Part shown: positions 42,342 through 50,972 of the stretch, one piece after another
How positions within the stretch are numbered: position 1 is the first letter of the stretch
How the letters are laid out: each line of letters starts with the position of its first letter
Assembly: GCF_000152745.1 (NCBI RefSeq)
Contig: NZ_CH672428.1
Span: 1,937,327 to 2,001,326 of the forward strand
Length of the DNA stretch: 64,000 nt
Reading direction: 5' to 3'
Origin: Oceanicaulis sp. HTCC2633
GTDB taxonomy: Bacteria; Pseudomonadota; Alphaproteobacteria; Caulobacterales; Maricaulaceae
Notes under the pieces: model-generated
Told to the model about the DNA's origin: nothing
Seen by the model: the letters and a program-made list of their open reading frames with translations, nothing else
The model's database searches: none
Made by a program: the position numbers and the translations under genes

Positions 42342-43456
42342 ACCCGCAGCGGCATCAGCACGTATTCCGCGTCCTTGTCGCCGGAATCGGTGACGCGGGT
42401 GGGCGAGCCGGAATCAGCAAGCTCGAAGATCGCTTCATCGCCTTCGATCTGGCTGGCCACATCCAGCAGATAGCGGGCGTTAAAGCCGATGGTCATCTCG
42501 TCCGCGCTGTAATCGGCGACCAGCTCTTCGCTGGCGGCGCCGCTTTCAGGGTTGTTCACGGTGAGGGTGACCTGACCCGGCGCGAGCGACAGCTTCACCG
42601 AGCGCGATTTTTCCTGGCTGATGGTGGCGACCCGGTCCACGGCCTGGGCGAAGGGCGCGCGATCAATGCGCATCACCTTGTCATTACCGCGCGGGATGAC
42701 CCGCTCATAGTCGGGGAAGGTGCCGTCGATGAGCTTCGAGGTCAGCACCGCGGCGCCGAGCTGGAAGCGGATCTTGCCTTCAGAGACAGACACATCAACA
42801 TCGCCGTCGAGATCCTCGAGCAGGCGGCGCAATTCCTGGATCGGCTTGCGGGGCACGATCACCGCCGGCATGCCCATGGCGCCGTCAGGCAGATCGGTTT
42901 CCGCCAGCGCCAGACGGTGGCCATCCGTCGCAACGGCGCGCAGGGTCTTGCGACCATCGCGCTCGGCGGCGTGCAGATGGATGCCGTTGAGATAATAGCG
43001 CGTCTCTTCGGTGGAGATGGCGAACTTGGTCTTGTCGATCAGGCGGGCGATCTCGCTGGCGGGCGCGGTGAAGCTGACCGCCAGATCCTCGCTCGGCATG
43101 ACCGGGAAGTCGCCCGGCGGCAGGATCGGCAGATTGAAGCGCGAGCGCCCGGCCGACAGCAGGATGCGCGGATCATCGCCGCCCAGCTCCAGCGTCACCT
43201 GGCTGCCCTCGGGCAGCTTGCGGGCGATTTCATAGAGGGTGTGCGCGGGCGCGGTGATCAGCCCCTCGCGCTCCACACTGGCTTCGGCCTCTTCCACGAT
43301 CTCCATGTCGAGGTCGGTCGCGGTGAAGCGGGCGAACCCGTCTGACGCATTGATCAGCACGTTGGACAGGATCGGAATGGTGTTGCGGCGCTCCACGACG
43401 GCCTGAACGTGGCCCAGAGCCTTGAGCAGGATCGCGCGCTCTATCGTGAGCTTCAT
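42338..43456 (-). CDS. dnaN: DNA polymerase III beta subunit (sliding clamp)
   Basis: A 372-residue beta clamp, three domains of about 120 residues. MKLTIERAILLKALGHVQAV begins the protein and ERRNTIPILSNVLI follows; MPLRV ends it. It holds polymerase III and other partners on DNA. It is coupled to recF and separated from dnaA by a strong terminator, so it has its own promoter between 43457 and 43527. Confidence 0.97.
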   Translation of the reverse strand: MKLTIERAILLKALGHVQAVVERRNTIPILSNVLINASDGFARFTATDLDMEIVEEAEASVEREGLITAPAHTLYEIARKLPEGSQVTLELGGDDPRILLSAGRSRFNLPILPPGDFPVMPSEDLAVSFTAPASEIARLIDKTKFAISTEETRYYLNGIHLHAAERDGRKTLRAVATDGHRLALAETDLPDGAMGMPAVIVPRKPIQELRRLLEDLDGDVDVSVSEGKIRFQLGAAVLTSKLIDGTFPDYERVIPRGNDKVMRIDRAPFAQAVDRVATISQEKSRSVKLSLAPGQVTLTVNNPESGAASEELVADYSADEMTIGFNARYLLDVASQIEGDEAIFELADSGSPTRVTDSGDKDAEYVLMPLRV

Positions 43457-43527
43457 GTGTCGCCTCGAACAGAGAATTCAGAACAGGAGGGCGAGAATCG
43501 CCTGATTTGGGTCAAGCACCATAGCCT

Positions 43528-43569
43528 AAAAAAAACGACCGCAAGAAGGGGGTCTTGCGGTCGTTTTTC
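43528..43569 (-). terminator. Intrinsic terminator after dnaA
   Basis: AAAAACGACCGCAAGA (43531-43546) pairs with TCTTGCGGTCGTTTTT (43553-43568) around AGGGGG, with eight A residues giving a T run on the minus strand. It ends dnaA transcription before dnaN. Confidence 0.9.
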
Positions 43570-43580
43570 AATGAAACTGC

Positions 43581-45017
43581 TTAACCCCGCAAGCGGCGGC
43601 GCAGCGCCTCCACATCCTCGGCCAGCACCGCGTCCGAGGTCAGGGTCTCGGTGATCTTGTTCACCGCATGAATGACGGTGGAGTGATCGCGACCGCCGAA
43701 GCGGCGACCAATGTCCGGCAAGGACCGCGTGGTCATGGTTTTCGCCAGATACATGGCGATGTGACGGGGGCGCACGACCGCCTTGGTGCGGCGCTTGGAG
43801 ATCAGATCATCCACCGTGATGGAGAAATAGGACGCGACGCTTTTCTGGATATCGTCCACCGTGATGCGGCGCTCGGCCTTCACCGGCAGCTCGCCCAGCG
43901 CCTCCTCCACCGTCTCCATGGTGACGGGGCGGTTCATATAGGCGGTGCGCACGATGATGTTGTTCAGGACGCCTTCGAGCTCACGCGCCGAGCTGGTGAC
44001 CCGGGCGGCGAGGAAGTCGCGCACGGTTTCGGGCACTTCCAGATCGGGGCAGTGATTGCGCGCCTGGGCGATCTTGCAGTCGAGGATCTTGCGGCGCAGA
44101 TCGAGATCCGGGCCCTGGAGCGGACAGTTGAAGCCCCCCGCAAGAATGTTGCGCAAGCGATCATCGGAGACGCTGAGCTGGGAGGGCGCGCAATGGGAGG
44201 CGAGCACGACCTGCTTCTCGGCGCTGATCAGCGCAGTGACGGTCTGCAGGAACTCGTCTTCCGTGCGCGGCTTGCCGCAAATGAAATGCACATCGTCAAT
44301 CAGCAGCATGTCGCAATCGCGCACCAGATCCTTGAAGGGCTGGACGTCGCGAGCGCGCAGGGCGGACTGGAAGCCGTTGAGGAATTCCTCCGCCGTCAGG
44401 TACAGCACCTTCTTGCGCTTGCCGCTGAGCGAGGCGGAATGAGCGATCGCCGCCAGCAGGTGGGATTTGCCCACGCCGTAATCGCCATGGAAGAAGACGG
44501 GATTGAAAGGCGGCGCATCCGCGCTGGCCACGGCCCGCGCCGCGGTCGCCGCCATCATGTTCGCCGAACCCACCATGAAGGTGTCGAAGGTGAAACGGGC
44601 CTCGCGCTTGGCCTCGGCCTCAACGGGTTCGGCCGGCGGCAGGGCCGCGGTTTCAGACACGCCGCCGGCATTGAGCGCGGCCACGGATACCGTCTGGGAC
44701 TTGGCGGAGGAGAGCGTTTTCTCCGTACAGATCACGATATCGCAAGCCTGTTCGGCGACGCTGGCCCAGAGCGCGCGCAGGCGGACGCCCACATTGTCCT
44801 CGACCCAGGCGCGGCCGAACTCGTTCGGACAGATCACGCACACGCGGCCCGCCGCATCCAGCTCCACCCGGAGCCGGGCGATCTCGGCGGCGTACACCAG
44901 ATCTCCGCATTCTTCACGCAAGCGCGCACGGACGGCGCGCCAGACGGTCACGATCGAGCTGGAATCCATCACGTCCATCCCGTCACGTCGCGCCGTCGCA
45001 TCTTGAGAATACCCCAT
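43581..45017 (-). CDS. dnaA: Chromosomal replication initiator DnaA
   Basis: A 478-residue initiator. Domain I covers about residues 15-90; domain III has Walker A GDYGVGKSHLL, Walker B MLLIDDVHFI and the AAA+ fold; domain IV has the DNA-binding signature RSLPDIGRRFGGRDHSTVIH. The start at 45017 (MGYSQDA) has AAGG nine bases upstream; a TTG at 45026 is a less likely start, and an internal ATG at 44969 (MDSSSIV) is also possible. Upstream of the gene, three GANTC sites in 56 bases suggest cell-cycle methylation control as in Caulobacter. Confidence 0.97.
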   Translation of the reverse strand: MGYSQDATARRDGMDVMDSSSIVTVWRAVRARLREECGDLVYAAEIARLRVELDAAGRVCVICPNEFGRAWVEDNVGVRLRALWASVAEQACDIVICTEKTLSSAKSQTVSVAALNAGGVSETAALPPAEPVEAEAKREARFTFDTFMVGSANMMAATAARAVASADAPPFNPVFFHGDYGVGKSHLLAAIAHSASLSGKRKKVLYLTAEEFLNGFQSALRARDVQPFKDLVRDCDMLLIDDVHFICGKPRTEDEFLQTVTALISAEKQVVLASHCAPSQLSVSDDRLRNILAGGFNCPLQGPDLDLRRKILDCKIAQARNHCPDLEVPETVRDFLAARVTSSARELEGVLNNIIVRTAYMNRPVTMETVEEALGELPVKAERRITVDDIQKSVASYFSITVDDLISKRRTKAVVRPRHIAMYLAKTMTTRSLPDIGRRFGGRDHSTVIHAVNKITETLTSDAVLAEDVEALRRRLRG

Positions 45018-45189
45018 GTGCCCCAACCTTCATTCCACTCTGCGCGCCCCGGTATGCCCGCGGTCGCGGCTTTAATTTTGAACGCAGTTCTCCCGCACCC
45101 AGCACGCATGTTATCGTGCTCGGCAGACTGGCTTCGGTCCGTGTGGGGACAACTCCGTCGAGGTCGTCAGGTTACCGTCGCGAGCGCGC

Positions 45190-45245
45190 GAATCAACATG
45201 ATTAACCCACGCATTTTTCGGATTCCGCGCTTGACAGGTTGATTC
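45190..45245. promoter_or_regulatory. Cluster of three GANTC (CcrM) methylation sites upstream of dnaA
   Basis: GAATC at 45190-45194 and GATTC at 45221-45225 and 45241-45245, 170-230 bases upstream of the dnaA start. In Caulobacter the methylation state of GANTC at the dnaA promoter times its expression. Confidence 0.5.
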
Positions 45246-45411
45246 CTAAAGCAGGTCGGGCGTTTGCGATCTGAAAAAAAATTTCGCTGTTTTCAGGGCT
45301 TGCGCCGCGGGGATTTCTTGATCTAGCGACACGACCATCCCTGCTCTGAATATGAAAATTAATCTACTGTTTTTATTGGAATTTTGCATCCGCACAAAAT
45401 TACCACAGAAC

Positions 45412-45453
45412 AAAAAAGAACGCCCGCACAGCTCTGTGCGGGCGTTCTTTTTT
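45412..45453 (-). terminator. Intrinsic terminator after rpsT (42-bp palindrome)
   Basis: A perfect 20-pair inverted repeat (CAACGCCC type core, arms 45412-45431 and 45434-45453) with a two-base centre and six A residues that become T on the minus strand. It lies 22 bases past the rpsT stop and shields dnaA from rpsT transcription. Confidence 0.9.
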
Positions 45454-45474
45454 CGTCCGGGTTTGGACCAGCTT

Positions 45475-45744
45475 TTAAGAAGCCGTCATCGACTTCACGC
45501 GGGCCGAAAGGCGCGAGACCTTGCGGGCGCCGGCGTTCTTGTGGATCACGCCCTTGCTGACCGCTTTCATCAGCTCGGACTCCGCGGTGCGCAGGGCGGC
45601 GCGAGCCTGATCCTGATCGCCGGTCGCGATGGCCGCGTCGACTTTCTTGACATAGGTGCGCATGCGCGTGCGACGGGCTTTGTTCAGGGCCGTGCGGCGC
45701 TCAATCTTGCGCGCCATTTTCTTGGCGGATGACGTGTTCGCCAT
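45475..45744 (-). CDS. rpsT: 30S ribosomal protein S20
   Basis: An 89-residue S20: [20 protein letters not shown] and the Lys/Arg-rich helical body with [18 protein letters not shown] near the end. It binds 16S rRNA h44 and h9. The gene upstream of dnaA on the same strand is the standard place for it in Caulobacterales and relatives. Confidence 0.97.
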   Translation of the reverse strand: MANTSSAKKMARKIERRTALNKARRTRMRTYVKKVDAAIATGDQDQARAALRTAESELMKAVSKGVIHKNAGARKVSRLSARVKSMTAS

Positions 45745-45864
45745 GAGGTCTCCAGATCCGTATGATCAAGGGCGCCAGGCCAAAGCCGGCCGCCGGGTAA
45801 AACTATGAGGCGCGGCGTATACCGGTCTGCGGAGGTGCGGTCAACTGGTATACGCCAAGATTCA

Positions 45865-46641
45865 TCACCGATGCTTGAAATGCGCAGCGCGTTTGTCAGC
45901 AAACGCAGCCATGCCTTCGGTCTGATCCTCGGTGGCGAATTGCGACTGGAAGACGCGCCGTTCAAAGCGCACGCCCTCGGCCAGACCCATTTCAAAGGCC
46001 ATGTTGATGGCCTCTTTGGTCATCATGGCGATGGGCAGGGATTTGGAAGCGATCGTGGTCGCCGCTTCCATGGCGACGTCCAAGAGCTCTTCCGCCGGCA
46101 CGATACGGCTCACAAGGCCCGCGCGCTCGGCTTCCTCGGCGGGCATCATGCGGCCGGTCAGGCACAAATCCATGGCCTTGGCCTTGCCCACAGCGCGCGG
46201 CAGGCGCTGGGTGCCGCCCGCGCCCGGCATGACGCCGAGATTGATCTCGGGCTGGCCGAACTTGGCGGTTTCGCTGGCGATGATGAAATCGCACATCATG
46301 GCGATCTCGCAGCCGCCGCCCAGCGCATAGCCGGACACCGCCGCGATGATCGGCTTGCGGAAGCGCGCCACGCTCTCCCAGGATTCCGCGAAGGGATCGT
46401 GCTTGTAGAGGGACACGAAGTCCTTCTCCTGCAGTTCCTTGATGTCGGCGCCGGCGGCGAACGCCTTGGCCGACCCGGTGAGGATCACGCAGCCGATCTC
46501 TTCATCACGCTCGAACGCGGCGAGGGCGTCCTTGAGCTCATTGGTGAGCTCGTCGCACAGCGCGTTCAGGGCGGACGGACGGTCAAGCGTGATGACGCCC
46601 ACCCGGCCTTCGGTTTTCACTTGGATCGTATTGTAGGCCAT
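45865..46641 (-). CDS. Enoyl-CoA hydratase
   Basis: A 258-residue crotonase-fold enzyme hydrating trans-2-enoyl-CoA in beta-oxidation. The oxyanion-hole segment [11 protein letters not shown], the first catalytic Glu in [12 protein letters not shown] and the second in [21 protein letters not shown] are present. Family length matches. It is the gene between rpsT and mutM/ubiE in this conserved neighbourhood. Confidence 0.95.
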   Translation of the reverse strand: MAYNTIQVKTEGRVGVITLDRPSALNALCDELTNELKDALAAFERDEEIGCVILTGSAKAFAAGADIKELQEKDFVSLYKHDPFAESWESVARFRKPIIAAVSGYALGGGCEIAMMCDFIIASETAKFGQPEINLGVMPGAGGTQRLPRAVGKAKAMDLCLTGRMMPAEEAERAGLVSRIVPAEELLDVAMEAATTIASKSLPIAMMTKEAINMAFEMGLAEGVRFERRVFQSQFATEDQTEGMAAFADKRAAHFKHR

Positions 46642-46764
46642 GCGGCCCTCCGATGCGGTTACGCGCTCATCTGCGCGGGATATGCGTCAAAACGGGCGCT
46701 CTCATAGCGGAAGCCCGACCGGTGGTCACCCCCGGCGGGCCCCGCTTTTCGCAGACGCAGCGTG

Positions 46765-47664
46765 CTACTGGACGCGGCGGACCTCGAGACCCTGGTTCTG
46801 GAGGAGGGCGATGACGCCTTCCTCACCGGGCATGTGACCGGCGCCCACCGCAATGAGAACATCCTCGTCCCCGTCCAGCGCCGCGGCGATTTCCGGCGCC
46901 CAGTTGCGATTGCGCTGAACCAGGATCACCTCGTAGAGCTCCGGCGTCTGCTCGCGCATGTCCGAGTTCATGATCTCGTTGAGACGGTCCATGTCGCCCT
47001 CGGCCCAGGCTCCGACCAGATCGTCGAACATGTCGGGGTTCTCCACCGCCTCATGCAGGCTCAGCTCCAGATTGGCGAGCTGGGTCTCATAGGGCATGTC
47101 GGCGAAAAAGCGCAGCTGTTCCTCGACGGTCTCGAGATAGTGAAACGTCTTGCCCTGATCGGCCAGGCGCTGGTTGAGCACGACCTCGACGCCGCTGGCG
47201 GGATCATATCCGGCCGCCTGCATCTGCAGCACGGCCAGCTGGATCGTGGCGATCCAGGGCTGGTAGGGGTCAAGCGCGGCCCTGAGCTGGTCCGGGTTCG
47301 CGCCCAGACGTCCCGCAAACGTCGCCAGATCGGTGTTCGCCTCATCGCTGAGCCTCTGGGTCATCGGCGTGTCTGTGGTGTTGAGCCCCAGTTGCGGGAT
47401 CAGCGTCGTCATCTGGGCGTTCGCTTCAGGCGACAACGTGTCCGCCTCGAACCAGACCTGCTCGACCTCTTCCAGCACCGTGTCGAGATAGGGCGTTCGC
47501 CAGTCCAGGTCAGGATGCAGGATATGAACCGTGCCCAGCAGATAGACCGTGCTGTCCTCGTCTGACATCGCCCAGATGGCCGGGGCCTCCGCCTCGGACT
47601 GCGCGACAGCGGGCGATACAGCGAGCATCAGGCCCGCGAGCGCGCCCAGAATTGGCTTGAACAT
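46765..47664 (-). CDS. TraB/GumN family protein
   Basis: A 299-residue exported protein with a signal peptide (cut after VAQ). TraB/GumN signatures are YLLGTVHILHPD at the start and AVGAGHMPGEEGV at the end, the GxxH motifs proposed to bind metal. Function is unsettled; the family is suspected to include metalloproteases. Confidence 0.9.
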   Translation of the reverse strand: MFKPILGALAGLMLAVSPAVAQSEAEAPAIWAMSDEDSTVYLLGTVHILHPDLDWRTPYLDTVLEEVEQVWFEADTLSPEANAQMTTLIPQLGLNTTDTPMTQRLSDEANTDLATFAGRLGANPDQLRAALDPYQPWIATIQLAVLQMQAAGYDPASGVEVVLNQRLADQGKTFHYLETVEEQLRFFADMPYETQLANLELSLHEAVENPDMFDDLVGAWAEGDMDRLNEIMNSDMREQTPELYEVILVQRNRNWAPEIAAALDGDEDVLIAVGAGHMPGEEGVIALLQNQGLEVRRVQ

Positions 47665-47773
47665 TCAGAACCTCGTTCAGGTTTACTCTTCACCCACAGG
47701 GATAAACAGCGCCGCGCCCGGTTCAACCCAAACCGGTATGGTTAACAAAAGTTCATGTTAAGAACAGGTCGGC

Positions 47774-48634
47774 TCAACGCTGACAGGACGGGCAGAAGAA
47801 GGTGGATCGGCCTGACTGCACGATGCGTTCGACACGGCTGTCCTCGCAGCGATGGCACGGCTCGCCCTCGCGTCCATAGACATCGAAGCGGTGCTGGAAA
47901 TATCCCATCGCGCCATCCGCTCCCGCATAGTCACGCAAGGTGGAGCCGCCCGCCTCGATGGCTTCTGAAATCACGGACCGGACCGCAGGCGCCAGACGCG
48001 CGGCCCGGGCGCCGGGGATGGACTGGCACAGACGGCGCGGGCTGATCTGCGCCCGCCAGAGCGCCTCGCAGACATAGATATTGCCCAGCCCCGCAACCAC
48101 ATGCTGATCCAGCAATCCCGCCTTGATCGGACTGCGGCGCCCCTTGAAGGCCGTGTTCAACAGGTCTTCTGAGAAACCGTTCGAGAGCGGCTCAGGCCCC
48201 AGATCCCTGAGATAGGGCTGGGCGGCTTCGGCGTCCGTCTCGAAAAGCGTCATGAAGCCGAAACGACGCGGGTCGTTATAGGTGACCGTCACCCCGCCCT
48301 CCATCTGGAAGACGACATGGTCATGGGCCGGATTGGCGGGAGCGGCATACACGAAATCCCCCGGCTGGCGGCTGATATCCTCCGCCGTCACCGAAAACCG
48401 TCCTGACATGCCCAGATGCATCAGCAGCGTCTCGCCCGATCCCAGGCGCGCCAGGAGATATTTCGAGCGCCGGTCGAGCCGTTCGACCACAGTTCCCGTC
48501 AGGCGCTCGGCGAAGCGGTCGGGGAAGGGGAAGCGCAGATCGGGTCGCCGCGCCTCGGCGCGCAGGATGCGTCGTCCCTCCATCGCCGGGATCAAACCGC
48601 GCCGCACCGTCTCGACTTCAGGCAATTCGGGCAT
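47774..48634 (-). CDS. mutM: Formamidopyrimidine-DNA glycosylase
   Basis: A 286-residue Fpg removing 8-oxoguanine and formamidopyrimidines. Catalytic Pro2 and Glu3 ([14 protein letters not shown]), the helix-two-turn-helix region ([14 protein letters not shown]) and the C-terminal zinc finger CHRC ... FCPSC are present. Divergent from the 48681 gene. Confidence 0.97.
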   Translation of the reverse strand: MPELPEVETVRRGLIPAMEGRRILRAEARRPDLRFPFPDRFAERLTGTVVERLDRRSKYLLARLGSGETLLMHLGMSGRFSVTAEDISRQPGDFVYAAPANPAHDHVVFQMEGGVTVTYNDPRRFGFMTLFETDAEAAQPYLRDLGPEPLSNGFSEDLLNTAFKGRRSPIKAGLLDQHVVAGLGNIYVCEALWRAQISPRRLCQSIPGARAARLAPAVRSVISEAIEAGGSTLRDYAGADGAMGYFQHRFDVYGREGEPCHRCEDSRVERIVQSGRSTFFCPSCQR

Positions 48635-48680
48635 CTAGACTGTCCTTGAACACCGGATCCTCGGGGGGAGGAGATAGGCC

Positions 48681-49322
48681 ATGAGCGCCAGACGCGCGAG
48701 CCTTGTTGATGCGCGACAAGCAGGCCAGTGCGTGCAGGCGGCCCTGGTGGCGTTGACGGAGCGACGCGCGGGAGCGGATGCGCCCGTCGATTATGCCCGT
48801 CGGGTCCGCAATCCCTGGACCCGGGACCTGGCGGTCGAGCTGGCGCTGGAGATTGACCGCGTCATCCCGCACTCGGACGCCTTGCGTCAGGAAGTCTCCG
48901 CCAAGATGGGACCGCTCAACCGCGCCCTGCCCGAGCTGGGCGTCAGACTGGCCGAGGGCGGGCCCTATCCCGTGAGCTGGCGGGTCTATGCGGCGGATGA
49001 CAGCGCGCTGCGCGATCAGCCCGCCGTGATCCATGCGCAATGGCGCGGGCAATGGCCCCATCTCAGCCGCGCCTGTGATGATCTGGCCCAGGCCCGCACC
49101 GGTTTGCGCGTACTGCTTACCCAGGCCGACCCGACGCGGGAGGTGGACGGGCTCGATCTGGTCACCGCCTGCGCCTATCGCCTCAGCGCCTATGCTCCGC
49201 CGGGCGATTGCGTGATGCTGGGCTTTTACAGCCCTGACGGGGGATGGCGGGAGCGCGCGGGCTTCACCCTGTTCCGCTATATGACCGGCGATCAGGCGGT
49301 CACCGCGCTTGAGACCGATTGA
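48681..49322 (+). CDS. Hypothetical protein
   Basis: A 213-residue cytoplasmic protein with no signal or TM segment and no recognised family. N-terminal half helical and Arg/Ala-rich; the C-terminal half includes SWRVYAADDSALRDQPAVI and LGFYSPDGGWRERAGFTLFR, perhaps beta strands. The opposite-strand frame over the same bases is of shadow type (rich in Gly, His, Arg, Gln), supporting this strand. Sits between mutM and ubiE. Confidence 0.6.
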   Translation: MSARRASLVDARQAGQCVQAALVALTERRAGADAPVDYARRVRNPWTRDLAVELALEIDRVIPHSDALRQEVSAKMGPLNRALPELGVRLAEGGPYPVSWRVYAADDSALRDQPAVIHAQWRGQWPHLSRACDDLAQARTGLRVLLTQADPTREVDGLDLVTACAYRLSAYAPPGDCVMLGFYSPDGGWRERAGFTLFRYMTGDQAVTALETD

Positions 49323-49383
49323 GGCGTTTGGGCGCGGTAGATCAGGCTGGCGTTGAGCGCTTTCGCGCACTAGCTTGCCCGTC

Positions 49384-50157
49384 ATGACCCAGACCTCAGA
49401 TCAAGACACCGTCTCCTTCGGTTTCCGCGATGTGGCCCGCACTGAAAAGCAGGGCCTTGTCCGCACTGTGTTTGACCGTTCGGCGCGCAAATACGACCTG
49501 ATGAATGATCTGATGAGTCTCGGGGTGCACCGGGTCTGGAAGGACATCACGGTCACCAAGGCCGGGCCCCGCCCCGGCGCGCGCCTGATCGACGTGGCGG
49601 GCGGCACCGGCGATATCGCCCGGGCCTGGCTCGATCGCGCCGATGCGATGACCCTGCGGCGCGGCACGGATCAGTACGCCGAGGCCGTGGTCGCCGACAT
49701 CAATGAACAGATGCTGCTGGCGGGTCTGAAACGCGGCGAGCGCGACCGGCTGGACTGGTGCAGGGCCAACGCGGAATGCCTGCCTTTTGACGACGGGGTG
49801 GCCGACGCCATCACCATCGGTTTCGGCATCCGCAATGTCACCGACCGCATCAAGGCGCTCAAGGATATGCGCCGCGTGCTCAAGCCCGGCGGACGCTTTG
49901 TGTGCCTTGAGTTTTCCCGTCCCACCACGCGTCCGCTTGAAAAGCTCTATGACGCCTGGTCCTTCGGCGCGATCCCCAAGATCGGCGAATGGGTGGCGAA
50001 GGATCGCGACAGCTATCAATACCTTGTTGAATCCATCCGCAAGTTTCCCCACCAGGACGCCTTTGCGGCGGAACTGGAAGAGGCCGGTTTCGCACGCGTC
50101 AGCGTGACGAACCTGTCCGGCGGCATCGCCGCCATCCATATGGGCTGGAAGGTCTAG
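49384..50157 (+). CDS. ubiE: Ubiquinone/menaquinone methyltransferase UbiE
   Basis: A 257-residue SAM C-methyltransferase acting in ubiquinone synthesis. SAM motif I DVAGGTGDIARAW, the family segment FSARKYDLMNDLMSLGVHRV with MNDLMSLGxHRxWK, NVTDRIKALKDMRRVLKPGG and QLFSRPTT type elements near the end are present. An insert after motif I (LRRGTDQYAEAVVADIN) makes it slightly longer than E. coli UbiE. Confidence 0.95.
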   Translation: MTQTSDQDTVSFGFRDVARTEKQGLVRTVFDRSARKYDLMNDLMSLGVHRVWKDITVTKAGPRPGARLIDVAGGTGDIARAWLDRADAMTLRRGTDQYAEAVVADINEQMLLAGLKRGERDRLDWCRANAECLPFDDGVADAITIGFGIRNVTDRIKALKDMRRVLKPGGRFVCLEFSRPTTRPLEKLYDAWSFGAIPKIGEWVAKDRDSYQYLVESIRKFPHQDAFAAELEEAGFARVSVTNLSGGIAAIHMGWKV

Positions 50158-50265
50158 GCGGACTTTTTCAACTTTTTTCACGCGCCCTGTCGAAACAGAC
50201 CTGGCTCGCCCGTCCTTGGATCATCCCTGTCATGCCGGCAGGGAGAAACAGGGAGGGAGAGAGCG

Positions 50266-50631
50266 ATGCAGTTTGCACTCCTGATTTATGAAAGCGCGGG
50301 CGATTTCGCCCGCAGGCGCGGGCCGGAGGCTGCGGCCTATTGGTCAAGCTGGGCGGCGTATTCGGGCGCGCTGGATGACCGCATGCCCCTTGGGGCCTGC
50401 CTTCAGGCGCCCGAGACCGGCGTGGTGCTGCGCCGTGGCGGGGAGACCCGCCAGATCACGGACGGGCCGTATTCGGACTCGCCTGAGCAGCTGGGCGGCG
50501 TCATCATGATCGACATGGACAGTGTCGAGGATGCGCTGAGCTGGGCGGAGCGTTGCCCGGCGGCCCTGAACGGCGCCGTTGAAGTGCGCCCTATCGAGTT
50601 CATCAATGACAGCGTGGAGACCCTGATATGA
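50266..50631 (+). CDS. YCII-related (DGPF) protein 1
   Basis: A 121-residue YCII/DGPF-domain protein. It starts MQFALLIYES and has TDGPYSDSPEQLGGVIMIDM with the DGP-aromatic motif and a C-terminal VRPI strand. Overlaps the next DGPF gene by four bases (ATGA at 50628-50631). ECF42 sigma factors are characteristically encoded next to DGPF proteins. Confidence 0.9.
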   Translation: MQFALLIYESAGDFARRRGPEAAAYWSSWAAYSGALDDRMPLGACLQAPETGVVLRRGGETRQITDGPYSDSPEQLGGVIMIDMDSVEDALSWAERCPAALNGAVEVRPIEFINDSVETLI

Positions 50632-50972
50632 AATACGCCCTTCTGATCTATGGCGCAGAGAGCCAGTGGGCCGCCCTGAGCGAAGCCGAGCAAATGGCCA
50701 TGTTTGAAAAGCACGGCGCTTATTCTGAAGCCCTTGCCGCAGCGGGCGTCATGGTCGGCGGCGAACCGCTGGACGCAGCTGCGACCGCCAAACGCGTCAC
50801 CGATGCCGGCGTGCAGGACGGCCCCTATGCCGACACCAAGGAGCAATTGGGCGGCTTTTACGTGATCGAGGCGGACAGCATGAAGACCGCGCTCGACTGG
50901 GCGGCGAAATGCCCGCGTCTGCCCGGCGACCAGATCGAGGTCCGTCCCGTGCCCGCCTATGGCGACGCCTGA
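50628..50972 (+). CDS. YCII-related (DGPF) protein 2
   Basis: A 114-residue second copy: MKYALLIYGAES at the start and QDGPYADTKEQLGGFYVIEA in the middle. It is about one third identical to the first copy by eye. Its end overlaps the start of the sigma factor gene by 14 bases. Tandem DGPF genes suggest a duplication. Confidence 0.9.
   Translation: MKYALLIYGAESQWAALSEAEQMAMFEKHGAYSEALAAAGVMVGGEPLDAAATAKRVTDAGVQDGPYADTKEQLGGFYVIEADSMKTALDWAAKCPRLPGDQIEVRPVPAYGDA

Larger units (their letters stand above)
45018..45474. other. 457-base dnaA/rpsT intergenic region
   Basis: This AT-richer stretch lies between dnaA (reading left) and the end of rpsT (also minus). It holds three GANTC sites (45190-45194, 45221-45225, 45241-45245), the rpsT terminator (45412-45453) and the dnaA promoter. 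I looked for DnaA boxes (TTATCCACA) and found only poor matches, so I do not call it oriC. Confidence 0.6.

Noticed and set aside
45018-45474. Possible chromosomal origin (oriC) next to dnaA
   Set aside because: The region is AT-rich and has GANTC sites, but no good TTATCCACA box was found; the best candidates match only about six of nine bases. In Caulobacter the origin lies by hemE, outside this window type.
47690-47773. CtrA-type site (TTAA-N7-TTAA) between traB-like and mutM genes
   Set aside because: The two TTAA here are about 12 bases apart rather than seven, so it does not meet the motif.
48618-49385. 255-residue minus-strand frame over the gene at 48681-49322
   Set aside because: Its composition (Gly, His, Arg, Gln rich, no hydrophobic core) is that of a shadow frame, and the plus-strand frame has normal protein character.
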